Shown here: in pieces, positions 27,061 through 36,157 of the stretch
Numbering within the stretch: position 1 is the stretch's first letter
How the letters are laid out: every line of letters starts with the position of its first letter
Source: a bacterium BMS3Bbin08
GTDB lineage: Bacteria > Nitrospirota > Thermodesulfovibrionia > UBA6902 > BMS3Bbin08
DNA: 64,000 nt
Assembly: GCA_002897775.1 (NCBI GenBank)
Contig: BDTR01000030.1
Location: 62,001 to 126,000, forward strand
Direction of reading: 5' to 3'
The notes under the pieces: generated by a model
Databases searched by the model: none
What the model was told of the DNA's origin: nothing
Seen by the model: the letters and a program-made list of their open reading frames with translations, nothing else
Translations under genes and position numbers: made by a program

Positions 27061-27922
27061 AGGCCTTTATTATTTCCTGAACAAGCTTATGCCTGACCAC
27101 GTCCTTTTCAGTAAAGTATATAAAACACAATCCTTTGATTTTTTTCAATATTTTTTCTGTTTCAATAAGGCCTGAGGGCTTACCTGACGGGAGGTCGATC
27201 TGCGTTATATCTCCTGTTATAACTGTTTTTGAATCGTAACCCAGCCTTGTCAGGTACATTTTCATCTGTTCAGAGGTCGTGTTCTGGGCCTCGTCAAGGA
27301 TAACAAAAGAGTCGTTCAGGGTTCTGCCCCTCATAAACGCGAGAGGGGCTATTTCTATTATACCCCTTTCAATAAGCCTGTGCGCTTTTTCAGCCTCCAT
27401 CATATCAAAAAGCGCGTCGTAAAGCGGCCTTAGATAGGGATTCACCTTTTCAAGCAGATCACCGGGCAAAAAACCAAGTCTTTCCCCTGCTTCAACAGCA
27501 GGCCTTGCGAGTATGATCCTGCTGACCTGCTTTTTGAGAAGGGCGTTTATGGCCATTGCCATCGCCAGGTAGGTTTTGCCGGTACCTGCCGGTCCTATAC
27601 CGATCACCATGTCATACTTGCGGATCGCCTCGATATATTTCTTCTGCGTTTTTGAACGCGGCACTATGAACTTTTTTTTGGATGACACAGGGATGGTGCT
27701 CAGGAAAAATTCTTTTAAAGAAGTCGAAGGGCCTTTGGCCGCGGTGTTAAAGGCCTTAAGCAGATACTTTATATCCCCGGGGTTTATCGCGTAGCCTTTG
27801 GCGCTCAACAGCTGGAGTTCTTTTATCAGCTGCTGAGCCCTGGAAACGGCCTTTTCCCGGCCCTGAAGCAATATTTTATTTCCCCTTACAGAAGCCTCAA
27901 TTCCCAGGGCCTCTTCCAGCAC
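27023..27922 (-). CDS. phoH: PhoH-like ATPase, N-terminus likely extends to ~28000
   Basis: PhoH/YbeZ family ATPase, usually a partner of YbeY in RNA metabolism. Walker A GPAGTGKTYLAMAMA, ILARPAVEAGERLGFLPGD, Walker B SFVILDEAQNTT, and VVRHKLVQEIIKAY at the end. The first GTG (27922) gives 299 residues but has no ribosome site. The same frame continues upstream with VTFELELGVEKDLPLIYERL, which fits the family's N-terminus, up to about 28000 with no ATG/GTG/TTG. An AAGGGG site precedes an ACG at 28000. Initiation may use a near-cognate codon. Its 3' end overlaps the 7TM-HD gene. Confidence 0.92.
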   Translation of the reverse strand: MLEEALGIEASVRGNKILLQGREKAVSRAQQLIKELQLLSAKGYAINPGDIKYLLKAFNTAAKGPSTSLKEFFLSTIPVSSKKKFIVPRSKTQKKYIEAIRKYDMVIGIGPAGTGKTYLAMAMAINALLKKQVSRIILARPAVEAGERLGFLPGDLLEKVNPYLRPLYDALFDMMEAEKAHRLIERGIIEIAPLAFMRGRTLNDSFVILDEAQNTTSEQMKMYLTRLGYDSKTVITGDITQIDLPSGKPSGLIETEKILKKIKGLCFIYFTEKDVVRHKLVQEIIKAYDRFERSGDEEQ

Positions 27923-28082
27923 CTTGAGGCTCTTGTCAAGCCTTTCGTAGATCAGCGGAAGGTCTTTTTCAACGCCTAGTTCTAATTCGAACGTAACCGT
28001 ATATCGTCCCCTTAAAATAGATTGAGCAAGCTCGTTTTCAAATCATAACAGGAAATCAGATAAAATTCAAAGTGTGTAAAGA

Positions 28083-28170
28083 CACTTGATTACACTGATT
28101 ATTTTTGATTATTTTTATCTGTTGAATCAAGATTCTCAAATCTGTGAAATCAGACATCCTAAGGGATGTC
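28083..28170. repeat. GATTACACTGATT-type repeat and hairpin before queA stop
   Basis: GATTACACTGATT and TTTTTGATTA repeat units (28088-28120) are followed by the perfect hairpin GACATCC (28153-28159) TAAG GGATGTC (28164-28170), which overlaps the TGA stop of queA. No T-tract follows. Confidence 0.6.
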
Positions 28171-29200
28171 ATATTATCAGCATGGAATCTCCGTAGGAGT
28201 AAAACCTGTATGCTTTTTGTATAGCTCCCTGATAGGCTTTCAAGAGAAGCTCCGGCCCTGAAAAGGCGGACGTCAGCATTAAGGGGGTTGATCCGGGGAG
28301 ATGGAAGTTGGTAATAAGAGCGTCTATCGCATTAAATTTGTAGCCGGGATAGATAAATATTGATGCGCTTCCGGTTCCGTCCTCTATCCTGCTGCCTGTT
28401 CCGTCCGATATTGAAGCCTCAAGAGCTCTTGTAACTGTTGTGCCGACTGCAATAACCCTTCTGCCCTCTGCCCTGGCCCGGTTAACCGCACCAGCTGTTA
28501 TTGCCGGTATTTCATAGGTCTCTTCATACATTTTATGTTCTTCTATATTTTTAGCTTCGACCGGCCTGAAAGTACCATATCCGACATGGAGTGTGATCAT
28601 ACATATTTCAATAGCTTTATCTCTGATAGATTTCAGAAGCCCGCCGGTAAAGTGAAGACCGGCTGTCGGGGCTGCTACCGCGCCTTCGTTCTTTGCGTAG
28701 ACTGTCTGATAACGTTCCGGGTCTGATGGACCAGAAGGTCTTTTTATGTAAGGTGGAAGAGGCATTACGCCTATCTCATGCAGTGATCTTTTAATATCAT
28801 GTCCCCCTGACCCTCTGCCATCCTTCTCCAGCTTAACCCTGGCTGTTCCGTTTGAGCGGGATACAGAAGCTGTGATCCCGTGTGAAAGCTTCACAGTGCC
28901 CGTATTGAGCCCCTTTACAAGGGCTTCCCACAGATTTGTCTCAAGCTCTTTAAGAAGCAATATCTCAACCTTCCCTCCTGACTGTTTTGCGCCATAAAGA
29001 CGGGCCGGGATTACTTTTGCATCATTAAGAACAAGGACGTCCCCGGGTTTAAGATAGTCGATAATATTCCTGAACTGTTTATGCTGTATATCCCCGGTTT
29101 TCCTGCTAATGACCATAAGTCTTGAGGTGTCCCTCTCGTCAGCCGGGTATTGGGCTATAAGGTCTTTTGGCAGGTGATAGTCGAATTCAGAAAGTTTCAT
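28169..29200 (-). CDS. queA: tRNA preQ1(34) S-adenosylmethionine ribosyltransferase-isomerase
   Basis: Transfers the ribosyl part of SAM to preQ1 in tRNA to form epoxyqueuosine. Conserved segments include FDYHLPKDLIAQYP, a basic QSGGKVEILLL, APTAGLHFT, HVGYGTFRPV, GTTVTRALE and NFHLPGSTPLML. 343 residues, slightly shorter than E. coli (356). QueH, the next enzyme in queuosine synthesis, lies two genes upstream on the same strand, so this locus supplies the last steps of the pathway. ATG start; stop in a hairpin. Confidence 0.97.
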   Translation of the reverse strand: MKLSEFDYHLPKDLIAQYPADERDTSRLMVISRKTGDIQHKQFRNIIDYLKPGDVLVLNDAKVIPARLYGAKQSGGKVEILLLKELETNLWEALVKGLNTGTVKLSHGITASVSRSNGTARVKLEKDGRGSGGHDIKRSLHEIGVMPLPPYIKRPSGPSDPERYQTVYAKNEGAVAAPTAGLHFTGGLLKSIRDKAIEICMITLHVGYGTFRPVEAKNIEEHKMYEETYEIPAITAGAVNRARAEGRRVIAVGTTVTRALEASISDGTGSRIEDGTGSASIFIYPGYKFNAIDALITNFHLPGSTPLMLTSAFSGPELLLKAYQGAIQKAYRFYSYGDSMLII

Positions 29201-29250
29201 AATTAAGAAGATTCAGTGGGTCCTGGAATTTCACTTCTAAAATCTGCAAT

Positions 29251-30222
29251 CTATTGTTTCTCCAGTGTTGTTCCCGGATAATAATGTTCAAGTATTTCCC
29301 TGTAATTTTTCCCTTCAAGTGCCATTTCCTGTGCCCCCCACTGGGAGAGGCCGACTCCATGACCATAACCGCCGCCCTCGAAAATAACATCGCTGCCTTC
29401 CACGGTCAGGGTGAAAAGGGTGCTTGGGAGTTCCCTGTATCCAAGCAGTCTCCTCAGGTCTGTTGCCTTTATCTCTATCGTGTGATCTTGCGCAACCACT
29501 TTGAGATGCTCAACCCGGCCTGTAGGGGTCAGAGAGATAATACTTATGTCCTGTATTTTGTTCAGGCCAAGCGCCTGTTCCACCTCGGTCAGGCTGAATC
29601 TCCTCTGCCAGTGCTCGTAAGGCGAATGCTCTCCCCCGCAGGGGACCGATTTGAGATAGGGATAGCTCTTTCCCCATACAGCTTCAGGTAACTCGGTGTT
29701 TCCTTTACATGTCGCGTGATAAAATGCCTCTATGGGCTTTCCCTTGTACGTCAGTAATTCTCCGCGGGTTTCTTTTACAGCACGGCTGATGATTTCGTCT
29801 GAGTCCTCACCCTTATAGACCTGGTGCAGTACGCTGGACGTAAGATGATAAGCTTTCCCTTTATTAAGATTCTTCTGGTATATGGCGTATGTCCTTGATA
29901 TGACGGCCTGGGCCTTAAGCGCTTCCAGGGCCCAGTTATCCCCGGTCTCCGCGGCAATGACCCCTTCGAGATATTTATCAAAAGGCAGTTCATTGATAAA
30001 ATGAAGCCCGTTCTCATCCTTTCTGACCTCTATAGAACCTTTATACAGACAATCATTAATGAACAGGTCGCCTTTTACATGGGCGATCTTCCGGGCTTTT
30101 TCAGTCGGCCGGGGATTGCTGAGGTTTTCAATGATAAGGACCTTTATGGTATCCTCGGCCGCAGCGAAACCGGCAGTAAAAAAAACATGCAAAAGAACGA
30201 TCAGGCAAAAAAATTTTTTCAT
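29251..30222 (-). CDS. SpoIID/LytB-domain exported protein
   Basis: 323 residues from ATG 30222 (GGGAG site), with a cleavable signal peptide (MKKFFCLIVLLHVFFTAGFAAA). The SpoIID domain is intact: NELPFDKYLEGVIAAETGDNWALEALKAQAVISRTYA, and GHGVGLSQWGAQEMA at the C-terminus. Family members are lytic transglycosylases or amidase enhancers acting on peptidoglycan; in Gram-negatives the role is cell-wall remodelling, not sporulation. The ATG overlaps the old stop of the disrupted DUF2905 gene (ATGA). The upstream-extended frame to 30294 is a DUF2905 shadow. Confidence 0.88.
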   Translation of the reverse strand: MKKFFCLIVLLHVFFTAGFAAAEDTIKVLIIENLSNPRPTEKARKIAHVKGDLFINDCLYKGSIEVRKDENGLHFINELPFDKYLEGVIAAETGDNWALEALKAQAVISRTYAIYQKNLNKGKAYHLTSSVLHQVYKGEDSDEIISRAVKETRGELLTYKGKPIEAFYHATCKGNTELPEAVWGKSYPYLKSVPCGGEHSPYEHWQRRFSLTEVEQALGLNKIQDISIISLTPTGRVEHLKVVAQDHTIEIKATDLRRLLGYRELPSTLFTLTVEGSDVIFEGGGYGHGVGLSQWGAQEMALEGKNYREILEHYYPGTTLEKQ

Positions 30223-30539
30223 TTTCTCCCAAAGAAAAAATACAGTATCAAATTTAGAATGATGCTCAATATAATACTTATTACAGTAAAACAAATAGTA
30301 TGATTTTTTTCTGAATTACGATGTCACCCGGAAGTTTACCCCGTTAAAAGAAAACCTTCAATGAAATCGGAGGTTAAAAAATCTGTCGCAATCGGTGGTC
30401 TAAAGCCACCGACACGCGACACCTTTTTAACGGGGTTTACCCGAAAAAGGACATCCGTGTGCCGGAATATCAAAAGAAAACCTCCTGACAAGGTGATAAT
30501 TATACCAAAAGTTGTAAGTAATTTCCCTATGTCGGCCAT
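30219..30539 (-). pseudogene. DUF2905 small membrane protein, interrupted
   Basis: An intact DUF2905 protein is ~65-70 residues with two membrane segments around a GRLPGDI motif. Here the N-terminal half (MADIGKLLTTFGIIITLSGGFLL) is in one frame, the middle GKLPGDIVIQ in another (30300-30335 region) and the C-terminal half (ISIILSIILNLILYF) back in the first frame, ending in a TGA that overlaps the spoIID-like ATG. A 97-bp palindromic element separates the N-terminal part from the rest, and the A-tract of seven after the middle motif would need one more A to rejoin the frame. It sits directly after queH. A disrupted gene is by far the best explanation. Confidence 0.8.
30339..30435. mobile_element. 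97-bp MITE-like element in DUF2905 gene
   Basis: Perfect 11-bp inverted ends CCCCGTTAAAA (30339-30349) and TTTTAACGGGG (30425-30435), flanked on both sides by TTTA (30335-30338 and 30436-30439), a possible 4-bp target duplication. Inside is a strong stem: TGTCGC and CGGTGG (30384-30398) against CCACCG and GCGACA (30406-30421). It codes for no transposase, so it would need one in trans. Confidence 0.7.
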
Positions 30540-30542
30540 CAG

Positions 30543-31157
30543 CTAACCACTCCTCTTTTTCTTTGCAGCTGCCGCATTTTCAGGTTTTTTTCTTTGTCTT
30601 TCCTCCATGCTGTATATGCATCCGCAGTATTTTTGCCTGTAGATCCCCAGTTCTTTTGCGGCGGCCATGGATTCCCTGAAATAAGGCCTGAAATCTCTGA
30701 GATAGAAGGAGACATTGTATTTATCGGCAAGTTCCCTGCCTGTCTCATTGATCTGCTCAAAGTTCTGAAAAGGGCTGATAAGGAGCGTTGTGGTAAAGGC
30801 GTCGAACCCCCGCAAGGAGGCCTGTTCAGCGGTTTTCTCCAGCCGGAGACTGTAGCAGGAACCGCAGCGCTCAGGAGATGGAGTGACACTTTCACGGCTT
30901 GTGATCGGACCGTTCAGGCTGTCTGCTGTTTCAAGCATTTCAAAAAATTCGGCCGGGTCATACCCCCCGGAATAAATTATATCCAGCCGCCATTTGTCCC
31001 CCATTTTTTTCAGAGAGTCAAGCCGTGATCTGTACTCCTGATACGGATGTATGTTCGGATTAAACCAGAATCCCGCGAGCTGGTGCCCCTCTGAACGCAA
31101 TGACCCGGCAGGGTAAACCGCGCAGTTCGCGCAGCATATGTGAAGAAGGATTTTCAT
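30543..31157 (-). CDS. queH: Epoxyqueuosine reductase QueH
   Basis: Reduces epoxyqueuosine to queuosine in tRNA, a non-cobalamin alternative to QueG. DUF208 family markers: HICCANCAVYPA at the N-terminus, CGSCYSLRLEKTA and a C-terminal CGC, a cysteine set for Fe-S or redox chemistry; also NPNIHPYQEY and SPFQNFEQI. 204 residues. ATG start. The partner queA lies downstream, separated by spoIID-like and a broken DUF2905 gene. The last ~20 residues are basic and unconserved. Confidence 0.94.
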   Translation of the reverse strand: MKILLHICCANCAVYPAGSLRSEGHQLAGFWFNPNIHPYQEYRSRLDSLKKMGDKWRLDIIYSGGYDPAEFFEMLETADSLNGPITSRESVTPSPERCGSCYSLRLEKTAEQASLRGFDAFTTTLLISPFQNFEQINETGRELADKYNVSFYLRDFRPYFRESMAAAKELGIYRQKYCGCIYSMEERQRKKPENAAAAKKKRSG

Positions 31158-31226
31158 GATATCAATATCTTATTTTGAATTCCGGTTGAGGCTCTGACAA
31201 CAGGCTGGCATATAGCAGAGCAGATA

Positions 31227-32249
31227 TTATAATAGCTTTCTGTTCCGGTCGCTGGGGATCCCAAAATGCTCATAAGCAAGATTTGTCGCCAGCCGCCCCC
31301 TTGAAGTCCTCTCTATGAAGCCTTCCTGCAGCAGGTACGGCTCGTACACATCCTCTATTGTTTCTCTTTCTTCCTGCACAGAGGCGGCAAGAGTGTCCAG
31401 CCCCACAGGTCCGCCGCTGAATTTTTTTATTATTGTCAGCAGCAGTTTTCTGTCCATGTCGTCAAAGCCTTTTTCATCAACATCCATTGCCTCAAGGGAT
31501 CGCCTTGTTATAAACTTTTCGATCAAACCGCTTCCCTTGACCTGCGCAAAGTCCCTGACCCGCTTGAGAAGCCTGTTGGCTATCCTCGGCGTACCTCTTG
31601 ACCTGCAGGCGATCTCAGCGGCGGCCTCTTCTTCGAGTTTTACATTATAGATGCTGGAGGAGCGGAGGATTATTTTCTCAAGATCAGGTGGGTTGTAGTA
31701 ATCCAGTCTGCTGATCACACCGAACCTGTCCCTCAGGGGCGAGGTTAAAAGGCCTGTTCTTGTGGTCGCTCCGATAAGCGTGAAGTTAGGCAGGCTCAGT
31801 TTCAGCGTCCTGGCGCTCGGCCCCTGTCCTATAATGATATCAAGCTGAAAGTCTTCCATCGCGGGATAAAGTATCTCTTCTGATATTCTGGGAAGCCTGT
31901 GGATCTCATCGATGAAGAGTATGTCTTTGTCAGCAAGGTTGGTCAGAATGGCGGCAAGGTCGCCGGGTCTCTCAAGAACAGGCCCGGATGTGACCTTTAT
32001 CTCTACCTCAAGCTCGACCGCTATTATATGCGCGAGAGTGGTCTTGCCAAGGCCGGGAGGCCCGCAGAACAGAACATGGTCAAGCGACTCCCCCCGCTGT
32101 TTAGCCGCCTGAATAAAGACCTTAAGGTTTTCTTTCAGCTTGTCCTGACCGACGAACTCTTCAAATGACCTGGGTCTTACACTTACCTCAAAGCCAGGGT
32201 CCTCTTCTTCGGTCCCGGGAGATATGATCCTGTCCGGTATATCTTTCAT
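31227..32249 (-). CDS. ruvB: Holliday junction DNA helicase RuvB
   Basis: AAA+ motor of branch migration, acting as two hexamers around a RuvA-bound junction. Walker [16 protein letters not shown], Walker [13 protein letters not shown], sensor [12 protein letters not shown], the arginine finger region [13 protein letters not shown] and a winged-helix C-terminus ([17 protein letters not shown]). 340 residues, normal. It is the third gene of ruvC-ruvA-ruvB on the minus strand, 15 bp after ruvA. No abnormalities. Confidence 0.98.
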   Translation of the reverse strand: MKDIPDRIISPGTEEEDPGFEVSVRPRSFEEFVGQDKLKENLKVFIQAAKQRGESLDHVLFCGPPGLGKTTLAHIIAVELEVEIKVTSGPVLERPGDLAAILTNLADKDILFIDEIHRLPRISEEILYPAMEDFQLDIIIGQGPSARTLKLSLPNFTLIGATTRTGLLTSPLRDRFGVISRLDYYNPPDLEKIILRSSSIYNVKLEEEAAAEIACRSRGTPRIANRLLKRVRDFAQVKGSGLIEKFITRRSLEAMDVDEKGFDDMDRKLLLTIIKKFSGGPVGLDTLAASVQEERETIEDVYEPYLLQEGFIERTSRGRLATNLAYEHFGIPSDRNRKLL

Positions 32250-32264
32250 TTAGTAATGATCGTT

Positions 32265-32849
32265 TTATTTATTTTTTGTAAGATGTTTAAGGGCCTCTTT
32301 TATTATATCCTCCAGGGACCCGGAACTACCGGTTAAGGCCGTTTCAACCGCTTTTTCCGAGTCGGTCTTTTTATACCCCAGATTAATGAGCGCGGATACA
32401 GCATCGCCGGCAGTCTGATGTTCCCGCGAAAAGCTCGTTGTGTCCTGAGGCAGGAGTTTTCCCCTGAGTTCGAGTATGAGCCTTGAGGCTGTTTTTTTAC
32501 CGAGCCCGGAGATGGTCGTCAACATTGGCAGGTCTTCGTTGTGAACAGCCTCAATGAAACGCTCCACAGGCATGCCCGAAAGGATAGCCAGGCCGAGCTT
32601 GGGCCCGACGCCGTTTATATTAATAAGTTTAATGAAAATTTTTTTCTCTTCTTCTGACAGGAACCCGTAAAGCTGCAGGGCGTCTTCCCTGACATGCGTA
32701 TAAGTATGCAGAAAAACCTCCTCGCCAGGGGAAGGCATACTGCCGAGACTGCTGAGGGGAACACATACGTGATAACCTATACCGTGGACATCCACGACTA
32801 TTTCTTCAGGCTTTTTACTGTAAACAATACCCTTAAGAGACGCTATCAA
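32265..32849 (-). CDS. ruvA: Holliday junction DNA helicase RuvA
   Basis: Junction-binding tetramer subunit. OB-fold start MIASLKGIVYSK, two HhH motifs (LININGVGPKLGLAIL, LTTISGLGKKTASRLILELRGKL) and a C-terminal RuvB-binding helical domain (AVSALINLGYKKTDSEKAVETAL). 194 residues. TTG start. Between ruvC and ruvB. Confidence 0.97.
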   Translation of the reverse strand: MIASLKGIVYSKKPEEIVVDVHGIGYHVCVPLSSLGSMPSPGEEVFLHTYTHVREDALQLYGFLSEEEKKIFIKLININGVGPKLGLAILSGMPVERFIEAVHNEDLPMLTTISGLGKKTASRLILELRGKLLPQDTTSFSREHQTAGDAVSALINLGYKKTDSEKAVETALTGSSGSLEDIIKEALKHLTKNK

Positions 32850-32935
32850 GTTCAGTACCCCATCCTGTTCTAAAAATAGGATACCAGAAATGCGGGGTTA
32901 AAATCCAAACTGTACGACGGCCTTTATGTTACGGA

Positions 32936-33466
32936 TCATTTCCTCTTTTGCAATCGTGAGCCTGGGCGTTCGACCGGGCTCAGCCGAGGTCCCATGTTTA
33001 TATGGCAGATACAAAGGGCAAGGGCGTCAGAACTGTCCTCGGAAAGTTTTAAGGCAGAAGAGTTAAGGCCCAGTATCCTGATCACCATCTCTTTTACCTG
33101 CTGTTTTTCAGCCCGTCCATAGCCGGTAATGGCCATTTTCACTTGAGTGGGGTTGTATTCAGTGACCGGCATGGCGTGCTGCGCGGCAAGCAGCATGGCA
33201 ACACCACGGGTTGAACCCAGGGCTAATGCCGCACGGATGCTCTTATGATAAAAGATCTTCTCAATGCTAAGGTGGGAGGGTTTGAATTTATCAATGACAT
33301 CTATTAGCGAGCTATAAAGAACCTTCAGCCTTTCAGGCAGGGAATCTTTTCCGTTCATTTTTATGTCGCCGGCAGTGATAAAGACCGGTGAATTGTTTCT
33401 TACCTCAACGATCCCGTAGCCGCAGATTATTGTTCCCGGATCAATGCCGATAACACGCATGTTCAT
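32936..33466 (-). CDS. ruvC: Crossover junction endodeoxyribonuclease RuvC
   Basis: Resolves Holliday junctions by dual nicking. RNase H fold with catalytic Asp in GIDPGTIICGYG, Glu in LSIEKIFYHKS and Asp in SEDSSDALALCICH; basic region TGYGRAEKQQV. 176 residues. Start at ATG 33466 (or 33460). There is no recognisable ribosome site because the upstream bases are a GTAG-type tandem repeat. yebC precedes it on the same strand, the common yebC-ruvC-ruvA-ruvB order. Confidence 0.97.
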   Translation of the reverse strand: MNMRVIGIDPGTIICGYGIVEVRNNSPVFITAGDIKMNGKDSLPERLKVLYSSLIDVIDKFKPSHLSIEKIFYHKSIRAALALGSTRGVAMLLAAQHAMPVTEYNPTQVKMAITGYGRAEKQQVKEMVIRILGLNSSALKLSEDSSDALALCICHINMGPRLSPVERPGSRLQKRK

Positions 33467-33471
33467 TTATA

Positions 33472-33535
33472 AAGTAGCGAGTAGCAGGTAGCAAGTAGAG
33501 AGATTTTTTTCTACCCTCTACCGCCTGCTTCTTTT
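33472..33535. repeat. GTAG-type tandem repeats between yebC and ruvC
   Basis: GTAGCGAGTAGCAGGTAGCAAG-like units, then the complementary CTACCCTCTACCGCC, so the gap can fold on itself. The yebC TAG stop (33511-33513) lies in the repeat. Confidence 0.7.
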
Positions 33536-34272
33536 AAAGCTTCCTCAGGGATATCAAAATTCGCGTAGACATTCTGGATATCATCGTGATCTTCAAGGGC
33601 GTCCATTAATTTCAGCATTTTACCGGCGTCTTCAGCTTCAAGTTTCACGTAATTTTTAGGTATCAATGTCACCTCGGACAGATTAAGCGCGATATTTTGC
33701 TTTTCAAGAAATTCCCTGACACTGTTGAGGTTTTCAGGCGCGGTTATGATCTCATAGTTCTCTTCTTCAGGAGAGTTCCTGATGTCCTCCGCTCCCGCGT
33801 CCAGGGCAGCGGACATCAGGGCGTCTTCGTCAATTGTTTTTTTGTCAACAAGTATGTACCCTTTTTTATCGAATATCCACGCCACGCAGCCGGTCTCACC
33901 GATATTTCCGCCCTGTTTGGACATAATATGCCTGAGTTCAGAGATGGTCCGGTTTTTATTGTCAGTTAGAACCTCCAGTATCAGGGCAGCGCCGCCAGGG
34001 CCGTAACCCTCGTAAACAGTCTCTTCATAGGACATGCCCGGCAGTTCGCCGGTGCCTTTCATTACGGCCTTTTTGATATTATCAGCCGGCATATTGGCGC
34101 CCTTGGCCCTGTCAATGGCAAGCCTTAGCCTGGGATTCATCCCGGGATCGCCCCCGCCCATTTTGGCGGCTACGCTGAGTTCTTTTGATATCCTGGAAAA
34201 TAGCTTGCCTTTTCTTACATCTACAGTTGCTTTTTTATGTTTGATGGACGCCCATTTTGAATGTCCTGACAT
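33511..34272 (-). CDS. yebC: YebC/PmpR family regulatory / translation factor
   Basis: Family start [14 protein letters not shown] at ATG 34272; an upstream TTG at 34299 carries an AAAGGAG motif within it and is less likely. 253 residues with the three-domain TACO1-like fold ([54 protein letters not shown]). Recent work describes members as translation factors helping ribosomes at proline stretches; older annotations call them transcriptional regulators. It precedes ruvCAB, the common order. The last residues (AGGRG) and stop come from a repeat. Confidence 0.95.
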   Translation of the reverse strand: MSGHSKWASIKHKKATVDVRKGKLFSRISKELSVAAKMGGGDPGMNPRLRLAIDRAKGANMPADNIKKAVMKGTGELPGMSYEETVYEGYGPGGAALILEVLTDNKNRTISELRHIMSKQGGNIGETGCVAWIFDKKGYILVDKKTIDEDALMSAALDAGAEDIRNSPEEENYEIITAPENLNSVREFLEKQNIALNLSEVTLIPKNYVKLEAEDAGKMLKLMDALEDHDDIQNVYANFDIPEEALKEAGGRG

Positions 34273-34436
34273 TGCTTGAGAAACTTCTCCTTTTAACAAA
34301 GATTACCCGCGGATGATCACAGAATAATTATCTGAAGTAATCCGCGTGTTTTTTTAGTGATAATCTACGTATTGTTATAAATTATAAAAAGATTATAAGC
34401 AATTAATTAAAGAAAGACAATAACATGCGAGACTTA

Positions 34437-34455
34437 TTCCACCTACGAGGTGGAA
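34437..34455. repeat. Perfect small hairpin upstream of yebC
   Basis: TTCCACCT ACG AGGTGGAA, an 8-bp stem with 3-base loop, followed by GGAACAGGAGAAGGGAACAG-type degenerate repeats up to the terminator. Confidence 0.6.
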
Positions 34456-34485
34456 CAGGAGAAGGGAACAGGACAGGTGGGACAT

Positions 34486-34521
34486 AAAAAAGGCGTCCCG
34501 AATTTCGGGACGCCTTTTTTT
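34486..34521 (-). terminator. Rho-independent terminator of the porin-like gene
   Basis: GGCGTCCCG (34492-34500), loop AATTT, CGGGACGCC (34506-34514), with A-run on one side and T-run on the other, so it can work on both strands. It lies 35 bases after the porin stop. Confidence 0.9.
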
Positions 34522-34555
34522 ATGATGAGCTGAATACTGAACCCAATCGAAGTCT

Positions 34556-36154
34556 TTAGAATGACAGCATCAGGCCGTTTCTGACGGCATAAGCATTATC
34601 AGAGGTTTCATTAGCGCCGGGTATTTCATCACCCTGTAAAACTGAGCCTCCGCCAGGAATTGGACAGCTTGTGCTTGAACATACCTGAGGATAATCATAC
34701 GCGTCGCCAGTAAAGAGATATCCGCCCTCAACATAATAGACGAGATTTTTCTCGATCTGGTATTCGATCTTCGCGTCGATCTCTGTTCCGAGCTTTTTGG
34801 AAGTATTTAAAGTTCCGTCGCTGTTCAGCGCACCGCCTATAGCAACGGCCTTTGCCGCGCGCAGGAAGTAAAGATCAGTGGAAACACTGATGTCGGAAGT
34901 CGCCTTTGCGGACGCGCCCAAGTTAAGATACCAGGTGTTGGTAAGGCCGGTGCCTTTTGCGCCGGCTGCGCTGGCTGTCCTGTACTCATAAACATAGGTG
35001 TAGTGCTGGCTGCCGCCGAGTGAGGTAACGAAGCCTTCGAACTTCTCCCCGCTAGGATCCGTCGCAGCCGCAGGAGAATAATCAACTTTGTCACCGCTGC
35101 CATATGCGGCTTCCGCGTTAAGCGCGTATGTGTCGTTAAGGTCAAGGTCTGCGCCGATAAGCCACGCGTAACCGCTGAACTCTCTGTCAGCAGGATTACC
35201 AGATAAATCGACGCGGTTCAGCTTTGCCTTGCCCTTCTGGAGCTCAACGTCTGCCTTTAATGAAAGGTTGTCCATAGGCTGGGCATTGGCACGTACGCCG
35301 AAGTTCCAGAAGTGAAGACCCTCTGTGTCAGAACCGGCTATTCCAAGGCCGGAGCTATAGTCCTGATCATCCAGAAAAGTTATGTCACCGGAGATCGAGA
35401 TCTTGTCGCCCGGTAAGCTGGCCATCAGAACATAAGCGGTTGCGTCATCAGCCTCTGCGTTTGTAGGACCGCCGCAACTAGAGCAGATGCCTGAACCCGC
35501 CGCAGAATTACCCTCTGAAAGTTTTATGGTTGTGAATGCCATCTCGCCGTCTGTTCCTGGTATCTCGGACCATACTAAAATAGCGTCATCGCCAAACTTG
35601 GTGTGGTCAAAGAACAGGCCTTCGCCGAGACCGAGAAGCATATGACCTGCCTTGACGCCTGTAAGCATGCCGAGCGCTTCACCCTGATGGGCGATGTATG
35701 CCTGACGGATCCTGAGGTCGCCTCTCTTGGCGTTACCGTTCTGGTAAAATCCAGTTGCACCGGTTTCTGAAGGACCGCCAAACCAGGATGCTGTATTGGC
35801 ACCCCATGTGTAGGTGTCTGCGGTGTCTGAATCTTTCCACCACCAGTCATCAAAATTGCCATTTTCAAGCTCGATAAAGCCATAGGTGTTTTTGCTTGTC
35901 TGGGCCTTAAGGCTGATCCTCACCCTTGAGTCCATTGCGGCTGACCTGTCACTGTGGTCGTCGTTTTGGTCAGCGGTGTTGTTTTTTAGTTCACCTCTTA
36001 CCCTGATTGACCCGCCAAGTGTGATCAGGACGCCGTCATTTGAAGCTACGCCCGGCTCATACTCGGTCTGGGCTGACTGGTGTAGAGCAAAAGCTGAAAC
36101 GCTCAGACCAAGAACGAGCAGCATGCTTAAAATTACTACTAAAGACTTTTTCAT
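34556..36154 (-). CDS. Outer-membrane porin-like beta-barrel protein
   Basis: 532 residues with a typical signal peptide (MKKSLVVILSMLLVLGLSVSAFA) and a mature chain starting HQSAQTEYEPG. Many alternating polar/hydrophobic strands end in a hydrophobic C-terminal strand closing with Phe (NGLMLSF), as in outer-membrane barrels. An early GGSIRVRGELKNN strand resembles alginate-export/porin-like families of Nitrospirota and Deltaproteobacteria. A loop holds CSSCGG and another CSSTSC, possible disulphides. ATG with AGGAGG; long AT-rich leader; own terminator. It is a single-gene unit likely expressed highly. The transported substrate is unknown. Confidence 0.8.
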   Translation of the reverse strand: MKKSLVVILSMLLVLGLSVSAFALHQSAQTEYEPGVASNDGVLITLGGSIRVRGELKNNTADQNDDHSDRSAAMDSRVRISLKAQTSKNTYGFIELENGNFDDWWWKDSDTADTYTWGANTASWFGGPSETGATGFYQNGNAKRGDLRIRQAYIAHQGEALGMLTGVKAGHMLLGLGEGLFFDHTKFGDDAILVWSEIPGTDGEMAFTTIKLSEGNSAAGSGICSSCGGPTNAEADDATAYVLMASLPGDKISISGDITFLDDQDYSSGLGIAGSDTEGLHFWNFGVRANAQPMDNLSLKADVELQKGKAKLNRVDLSGNPADREFSGYAWLIGADLDLNDTYALNAEAAYGSGDKVDYSPAAATDPSGEKFEGFVTSLGGSQHYTYVYEYRTASAAGAKGTGLTNTWYLNLGASAKATSDISVSTDLYFLRAAKAVAIGGALNSDGTLNTSKKLGTEIDAKIEYQIEKNLVYYVEGGYLFTGDAYDYPQVCSSTSCPIPGGGSVLQGDEIPGANETSDNAYAVRNGLMLSF

Positions 36155-36157
36155 CAA

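Noticed and set aside
28153-28170. Terminator after queA
   Set aside because: The hairpin overlaps the stop and no T-tract follows on the minus strand.
30223-30294. N-terminal extension of the spoIID-like gene
   Set aside because: The extra residues come from reading the DUF2905 C-terminus in the wrong frame; ATG 30222 has a ribosome site and signal peptide.
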